Assembly: GCA_964353935.1 (NCBI GenBank)
Contig: CAYGXL010000011.1
Span: forward strand, 1-37,126
Length of the DNA stretch: 37,126 nt
From: JAOUJD01 sp964353935
Lineage (GTDB): Bacteria; Pseudomonadota; Gammaproteobacteria; Burkholderiales; Burkholderiaceae_F
Direction of reading: 5' to 3'
The translations under genes and the position numbers were made by a program. Position 1 is the stretch's first letter, and the number at the start of each line of letters is the position of its first letter. Below the pieces are notes generated by a model. That model saw nothing but the letters and a program-made list of their open reading frames with translations, was not told the DNA's origin and searched no databases. Shown piece after piece: positions 32,900 to 37,126 of the stretch.

Positions 32900-33564
32900 T
32901 GTCCGACTGGTGGACCTACCGGCCGTCGGACTTCCTGCTGTTCGCACCCCGCACGTACTACCGCCTCGTCGAGACGTACAACGTCGAGTCGTGGCCATGG
33001 CAGGCCGTCGCGATCGCGGCGGCGCTGGCAATGATCGCCCTTGCCTGGCGCCGCGCGCGACACGCCGGGCGCATCGTCGCGCTCGTCCTCGCGTTCGCGT
33101 GGGGCGCCGTCGCCTGGCGCTTCCATTGGGAACGCTATGCGACGATCAACTGGGCAGCGATGTACTTCGCCGGCGCGTTCGCGCTGCAGGCGGCGCTTCT
33201 CGCCTGGACCGGGCTGGTCGGCGGGCTCGACTACGGTGGCACGTCGCGAAGGCGCCGATATGCGGGCCTCGCGCTCATCGTCGCCGCGCTCGCGGTGGTG
33301 CCGTTCGCGGCGCTCGCGGCCGGTCGACCGTGGCGGCAGCTCGAAGTCGCCGGGCTCTCGCCCGATCCGACCGCGATCCTCACGCTGGGACTGCTGCTCA
33401 TCGCCCGTCGCGCGCACCTGGCCTTGTACGTCGTACCGGTCCTGTGGTGCCTGGCGTCGGGGCTGACCTTGTGGACGATGAAGGCGCCCGACGCGTTCAT
33501 TCCGGTGCTCGCCGCCCTCGTGGCCGCGGCCGCGGTCGCCAGCCTGCGCCTGCGCGGTCGGTGA
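32899..33564 (+). CDS. DUF6064-family membrane protein
   Basis: A 221-residue inner-membrane protein whose ATG shares one base with the stop codon of the reductase gene (TGATG). It has about six or seven hydrophobic helices starting near residue 33. The N-terminus WWTYRPSDFLLFAPRTYYRL matches what I know of DUF6064 proteins. No catalytic motif is seen. Coupling to the periplasmic reductase gene suggests a partner, possibly for redox cofactor or anchoring, but no function is established for the family. Confidence 0.82.
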   Translation: MSDWWTYRPSDFLLFAPRTYYRLVETYNVESWPWQAVAIAAALAMIALAWRRARHAGRIVALVLAFAWGAVAWRFHWERYATINWAAMYFAGAFALQAALLAWTGLVGGLDYGGTSRRRRYAGLALIVAALAVVPFAALAAGRPWRQLEVAGLSPDPTAILTLGLLLIARRAHLALYVVPVLWCLASGLTLWTMKAPDAFIPVLAALVAAAAVASLRLRGR

Positions 33565-33760
33565 CAGCCGGATCGTCGAGCGCCGCGCACGCGCGCTCCG
33601 GCAGCCTTACGAAATTGTACGGATCAGCGCCGAGCAAATGCGGCGCGAAGAATCCGGATCCGCGATCCACCCGTCCAGAGCGCGGATTCGTCGCAGGCCG
33701 ATGACATCGGCAGCCGATCCGCCTATCGTCGCCGTTCCGTTTCGGAAGCACGGAGGCGAC

Positions 33761-34963
33761 ATGGCAACGAGCCCACGGTCGGCAACGACCCGACGCAGCG
33801 CCGCAGGCAAGGCAGCCCCTCGATCTCCATCGAAGACCGCGCGCCGGATCGCGGTGCTCGTGGCCACGCGCAAGGGCGCATGGATCTTCCACGCGGATCC
33901 ATCGCGCCGGAGCTGGCGCGCCGACGGCCCGCACTTTCTCGGCCACGTCATTCACCACCTGGTGCTCGATCCACGCGATGGCCGCACGCTGCTCGCCGCC
34001 GCGAAGACCGGGCACCTCGGGCCCACCATCTTCCGCTCCGCCGACCTCGGCAAGACGTGGAAGGAAGCGAAGCAGCCGCCCGCGTTCACGAAGAAGTCCG
34101 ACGGCAGCGGCCGCAGCGTCGATCACACGTTCTGGCTGACGCCAGGGCATGCGAGCGAACCGGGCGTCTGGTATGCCGGCACGTCGCCGCAAGGCCTGTT
34201 CCGGTCGGACGACGGCGGCGTGACCTGGACGTCCGCGTCCCCGATCAACGACGACCCGAAGTACATCGAGTGGATGGGGACCGTGCAGGACGGCACGCCC
34301 GACGGCCCGAAGATGCATTCGATCATCGTCGACCCGCGCGATCCGAAGCATCTGTACTTCGCGATGTCGAGCGGCGGCGTGCACGAAACGACCGACGGCG
34401 GGCAGACGTTCCGCCTGCTGATCGACGGGCTCGAGGTGGTCGGAGGACTTTCGCGCGACGTGCCGACCTTCCACGACCCGCACTGCGTGCGGCTCTGCCC
34501 CAGCAATCCGGATCGCCTCTATCAGCAGAACCACTGCGGCATCTACCGCATCGACCGCCCGTCGAACACGTGGGTGCGGATCGGCAAGGCGATGCCGAAG
34601 AAGGTCGGCGACGTCGGCTTCACGATGGTCGTGCATCCCCGCGACGACAAGGTCGCGTGGGTGCTGCCGATGGACGGCACCACCGTGTGGCCGCGCACCA
34701 GCGTTGCCGGCGCCCCGGCGGTCTACACCACGCGCAACGGCGGCAAGACGTGGCTGCGGCAGGCCGAAGGCCTCCCGCAGGCGCAGGCCTGGTGGACCGT
34801 GAAACGGCAGGCGATGAGTCGCGATGCGCGCGACCCGGTCGGCCTGTACTTCGGCACCACGAGCGGCGAACTGTGGATGAGCCGTGACGAGGGCGCGCGC
34901 TGGACGTCGATCGCGCGGCACCTGCCGGAGATCTATGCGGTGGAGGCCGCGGAGCTCGCGTAG
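33761..34963 (+). CDS. BNR/sialidase-like beta-propeller protein
   Basis: A 400-residue protein starting at ATG 33761 with GGAGG four bases upstream. After a basic, Ala/Ser-rich segment of about 27 residues, it consists of propeller repeats with Asp-box-type motifs: RSADLGKTWKEA, RSDDGGVTWTSA, TTDGGQTFRLL, TRNGGKTWLRQ and SRDEGARWTSI, five in all. No sialidase arginine triad or other catalytic set can be seen, so it is better called a WD40/YVTN/BNR-like repeat protein than a sialidase. It has no signal peptide. It is followed four bases later by a MoaD/ThiS-like gene, and the two are probably co-transcribed. Its role is unknown; it may bind a partner or substrate. Confidence 0.82.
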   Translation: MATSPRSATTRRSAAGKAAPRSPSKTARRIAVLVATRKGAWIFHADPSRRSWRADGPHFLGHVIHHLVLDPRDGRTLLAAAKTGHLGPTIFRSADLGKTWKEAKQPPAFTKKSDGSGRSVDHTFWLTPGHASEPGVWYAGTSPQGLFRSDDGGVTWTSASPINDDPKYIEWMGTVQDGTPDGPKMHSIIVDPRDPKHLYFAMSSGGVHETTDGGQTFRLLIDGLEVVGGLSRDVPTFHDPHCVRLCPSNPDRLYQQNHCGIYRIDRPSNTWVRIGKAMPKKVGDVGFTMVVHPRDDKVAWVLPMDGTTVWPRTSVAGAPAVYTTRNGGKTWLRQAEGLPQAQAWWTVKRQAMSRDARDPVGLYFGTTSGELWMSRDEGARWTSIARHLPEIYAVEAAELA

Positions 34964-34967
34964 GCAC

Positions 34968-35225
34968 ATGAGGGTCCTGATTCCGAGCCCGCTGCACTCC
35001 TACACGGGACGCGCGTGGGTCAGCGCCGAGGGCGCCACCCTCGGCGAGCTGCTCTCCGACCTGGATCGGCAGTACCCGGGCATCCGCTTCAGGATGATCG
35101 ACGAACAGGAACGGATGCGGCGGCACGTCCGCTTCTTCGTCAACGGCGACCAGTCGTTCGACCTGCGACTGGCGCTGCGGCCGACCGACGAGATCTGCAT
35201 CGTCCAGGCCTTGAGCGGGGGCTGA
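34968..35225 (+). CDS. MoaD/ThiS-family ubiquitin-fold protein
   Basis: An 85-residue beta-grasp protein. It begins at ATG 34968, four bases after the propeller gene stop. It starts MRVLIPSPLHSYTGRAWV, continues GATLGELLSDLDRQYPGIRF, then FVNGDQSFDLRL, and ends in ALSGG. The last two glycines are the hallmark of proteins activated as C-terminal adenylates or thiocarboxylates in molybdopterin, thiamin or tRNA sulfur transfer. No MoaE, ThiF/MoeB or ThiG gene lies nearby, so the pathway is unclear. It may carry sulfur for an unassigned reaction or be conjugated to the propeller protein. Confidence 0.85.
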   Translation: MRVLIPSPLHSYTGRAWVSAEGATLGELLSDLDRQYPGIRFRMIDEQERMRRHVRFFVNGDQSFDLRLALRPTDEICIVQALSGG

Positions 35226-35245
35226 CCCCGGGACCGGCGCCGGGG
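35226..35245 (+). terminator. Possible hairpin after the MoaD/ThiS-like gene
   Basis: CCCCGG and CCGGGG pair around an eight-base loop, directly after the stop codon. There is no T tract, so this is only a weak candidate. The rest of the 212-base gap before the transpeptidase gene shows nothing of note. Confidence 0.25.
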
Positions 35246-35437
35246 CGACGCACGCCGCCCGCTTCGCCTGCTTCGCGGCCACGGTCGCGGCGGGCTCGGG
35301 CACGGCCGCCGGACCCGGCGGGATCACCACCCAAGGCTGCATCGACGCCGTCGCGTTCAACGCGAGGAGCCACTCGAAGTCTTCATCCTCCTGCCGCCGA
35401 TCATGGCGAGCGTGCGCAGGTGAACAAGAATGAACAG

Positions 35438-36979
35438 ATGGGAGTCATTCGTTTGCTCGCCGCGACGTCCCTGGCGCTGTCGGCACACGCAGCCCTCGCC
35501 GTCGAGCCGCTCACCTGGTTCAGCGAGGGTCGCCCAGGCGCCCAGGCGCAGCAGGCGCTGGCGCTGCTGGGCGACGCAGCGACGCACGGACTCGATCCCG
35601 CGGAGTACGACGCCGAGCCACTCGCGCAGGTCGCCGGCAATCTCGCGCGGCAAAGCCCTGTCGATCCTGCCGCCCGCGCCACGTTCGAAACTCGTCTCAC
35701 GGCGGCCATGACGCGCTACCTCGGCGACCTTCACGACGGCCGCGTGGCCCCCGACGCGCTGCCGCACGGGTATGCGCTGATGCGGAGCGCCTTCGACCCC
35801 GAGGCGGCGCTGCGTCGCGCCATGGAGGCCGGACGCCTCGCCGACGCGGCGCGCGAAGCCGCGCCGCGCTTCACGCAGTACGAGCGGCTCCGCGAGGCGC
35901 TGGCGCAGTACCGCGTGCTCGCCGATCACCGTGCCTGGAAGTCGTCGTTGCCGCCGCTGCCGCCCGGCGATCGCGGCAGCGCGCCGAAGCTGGAGCCGGG
36001 ACAACCGTACGCCGGCGCGGCGCTGCTGCGCGAACGGCTGATCGCCCTCGGCGACCTGCCCGCTTCGACGGCGACGTCCGCGATCTACGACGAAGCGCTG
36101 GCCGACGGCGTGCGCGCGTTCCAGCAGCGTCACGGCCTGACAACCGACGGCGTCATCGGCAAGGCGACGCTGGCACTGTTGCAGGTCCCGCCCGCAGTGC
36201 GCGTGCGGCAGCTCGAACTGATGCTCGAACGCCTGCGCTGGACGCCGCTGATGCAGGGTCCGCGCATGGTCGTGATCAACATCCCCGAGTTCGTCTTGCG
36301 CGCGTATCAGGTCCTGGATGGGCGCATCGTCGTGCGCGCGACGATGAAGATCATCGTCGGCAAGGCGTTGAACACGCGCACGCCGCTGTTCGTCGAGCAG
36401 ATGCGCTTCATCGAGTTCCAGCCGTTCTGGAACGTGCCGCCGTCGATCGCGCGCGGGGAAGTCGTTCCCCGCCTGCGCCGCGATCCGGGCTACTGGGACC
36501 GCGAAGGCTTCGAGTTCGTCGTCGGCAGCCGCGTGGTGACCGACCTCTCGCCGACGCTGCTCGACGAGGTGCTCGCGGGCCGCGCGCGCATCCGCCAGCG
36601 GCCGGGGCCGGAAAACGCGCTCGGGGATATCAAGTTCGTCTTTCCGAACAACGACAACATCTACCTGCATCACACGCCGGCGGTGCGGCTGTTCGAGCGT
36701 GACCGGCGCGACTTCAGCCACGGCTGCATCCGCGTCGAGCAGCCGGTCGCCCTTGCCGGGTTCGTCATGGAGGGCATGCCCGGGTGGACCGAGGACCGCA
36801 TTCGCCGAGCGATGAGCGATGAAGACTCAATGACCGTGCGGCTGGCGGAACCGCTGCCGGTCCTCATTGCCTATGGAACTGCTATGGTGAAAGAGGGTCG
36901 CGTGCACTTCCATGATGACATCTACGGCCATGATCGACGACTCGACGCGGCGTTGCGCCGACCGCGGCCCGCCCTGTAA
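35438..36979 (+). CDS. L,D-transpeptidase of the YcbB/LdtD group
   Basis: A 513-residue periplasmic enzyme that makes 3-3 cross-links or related bonds in peptidoglycan. The ATG at 35438 gives a signal peptide ending near SAHAALA; GTG 35420 in the same frame would add six residues. A scaffold domain follows. The peptidoglycan-binding motif YAGAALLRERLIALGDL and AFQQRHGLTTDGVIG lies near residues 190-245. The catalytic YkuD domain has VVINIPEFVLRAY, IGKALNTRTP-like and the active-site SHGCIRVEQP with Cys430, plus LHHTPA upstream. Its length is near that of the family (about 500-615). It stands alone on the plus strand. Confidence 0.92.
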   Translation: MGVIRLLAATSLALSAHAALAVEPLTWFSEGRPGAQAQQALALLGDAATHGLDPAEYDAEPLAQVAGNLARQSPVDPAARATFETRLTAAMTRYLGDLHDGRVAPDALPHGYALMRSAFDPEAALRRAMEAGRLADAAREAAPRFTQYERLREALAQYRVLADHRAWKSSLPPLPPGDRGSAPKLEPGQPYAGAALLRERLIALGDLPASTATSAIYDEALADGVRAFQQRHGLTTDGVIGKATLALLQVPPAVRVRQLELMLERLRWTPLMQGPRMVVINIPEFVLRAYQVLDGRIVVRATMKIIVGKALNTRTPLFVEQMRFIEFQPFWNVPPSIARGEVVPRLRRDPGYWDREGFEFVVGSRVVTDLSPTLLDEVLAGRARIRQRPGPENALGDIKFVFPNNDNIYLHHTPAVRLFERDRRDFSHGCIRVEQPVALAGFVMEGMPGWTEDRIRRAMSDEDSMTVRLAEPLPVLIAYGTAMVKEGRVHFHDDIYGHDRRLDAALRRPRPAL

Positions 36980-37126
36980 CGGCCGGCCATGAGCGCCGCA
37001 CGGCCGCTCCGAAGGCGCTCGGCCTTGCAGGCCGCGCGGTCGCGAGACGCGACCGCTCTTCGGGCCGTCCAGGCCGACGCAGGTCGGCCTGGAGCCGCGG
37101 CCCTCAGCCCCCTTGGGGGGACGGCG
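36980..37126. other. GC-rich 3' region with strong hairpins
   Basis: After the transpeptidase stop, three stems follow. GCGGTCGCG-AGA-CGCGACCGC (37036-37056) is a perfect nine-pair stem. An 11-pair stem, TCCAGGCCGAC against GTCGGCCTGGA, is at 37068-37078 and 37083-37093. A short CCCCC-TT-GGGGG lies near the window end. They could end transcription of the transpeptidase gene, and the last one looks like a GC repeat often seen at gene ends in Burkholderiales. No gene is supported. Confidence 0.45.

Noticed and set aside
33761..34963. Exo-alpha-sialidase activity
   Set aside because: Asp-box repeats are present, but the arginine triad and other catalytic residues of sialidases are not visible.
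1..37126. Genomic island or prophage
   Set aside because: No integrase, tRNA, direct-repeat boundary, transposase or phage gene was found, and base composition appears even.

Overview
The window is chromosomal DNA of a high-GC Gram-negative bacterium, most likely a betaproteobacterium of Burkholderiales/Rhodocyclales type. This is inferred from overall gene content: a periplasmic Sec-type formate dehydrogenase, opgGH glucan genes, a Liv-type transporter operon with acyl-CoA ligases, DUF3455 and small GKG-tailed secreted proteins. No rRNA, tRNA, CRISPR, insertion sequence, phage gene or integration site was found. Codon use and GC look uniform, so nothing points to recent transfer.

Layout. 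(1) 1-3221, minus: the start of a formate dehydrogenase operon. The catalytic subunit is interrupted by an in-frame TGA at 2628-2630 that I read as selenocysteine, with a SECIS-like hairpin just downstream, followed by the iron-sulfur subunit, which runs off the left edge. (2) 3450-4925, plus: a DUF3455 lipoprotein and a DUF1801 protein with a histone-H1-like tail, closed by a perfect bidirectional terminator. (3) 4987-13918, minus: a nine-gene operon transcribed right to left. It encodes a FadD15-like acyl-CoA synthetase, a small two-TM protein, LivG, LivH, LivM, a substrate-binding protein, LivF, a small lipoprotein and a PaaK-like protein whose usual P-loop is missing. A divergent CRP/FNR-type regulator (14081-14770) has an 18-bp dyad just upstream. 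The operon probably imports and CoA-activates an organic acid. (4) 14796-15287, plus: a small membrane-anchored protein. (5) 15392-19218, minus: opgG-opgH for osmoregulated periplasmic glucans, with an ATGA overlap. (6) 19417-25529: mostly single genes for an aldo/keto reductase, a VOC protein, an AEC transporter, an MDR oxidoreductase, an MFS transporter and a PfkB-type kinase. A five-copy 10-bp tandem repeat lies between the divergent AEC and MDR genes. (7) 25519-31066, minus: a glutaredoxin-DsbD/CcdA-like protein, a Cache-sensor Ser/Thr kinase, a 40-residue protein that overlaps the kinase stop, and a TPR-like/GGDEF diguanylate cyclase. (8) 31448-36979, plus: a secreted GKG-tailed protein, a Tat-exported aldo/keto reductase with a DUF6064 membrane protein, a BNR-type beta-propeller with a MoaD/ThiS-like ubiquitin-fold protein, and an L,D-transpeptidase of the YcbB group.

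The most interesting parts are the selenoprotein dehydrogenase, the propeller/ubiquitin-fold pair that has no activating enzyme beside it, and the kinase - micropeptide - diguanylate cyclase operon. The acid-uptake operon with its degenerate ligase also deserves a look. All functions are inferred from sequence motifs read by eye; no database search was run.
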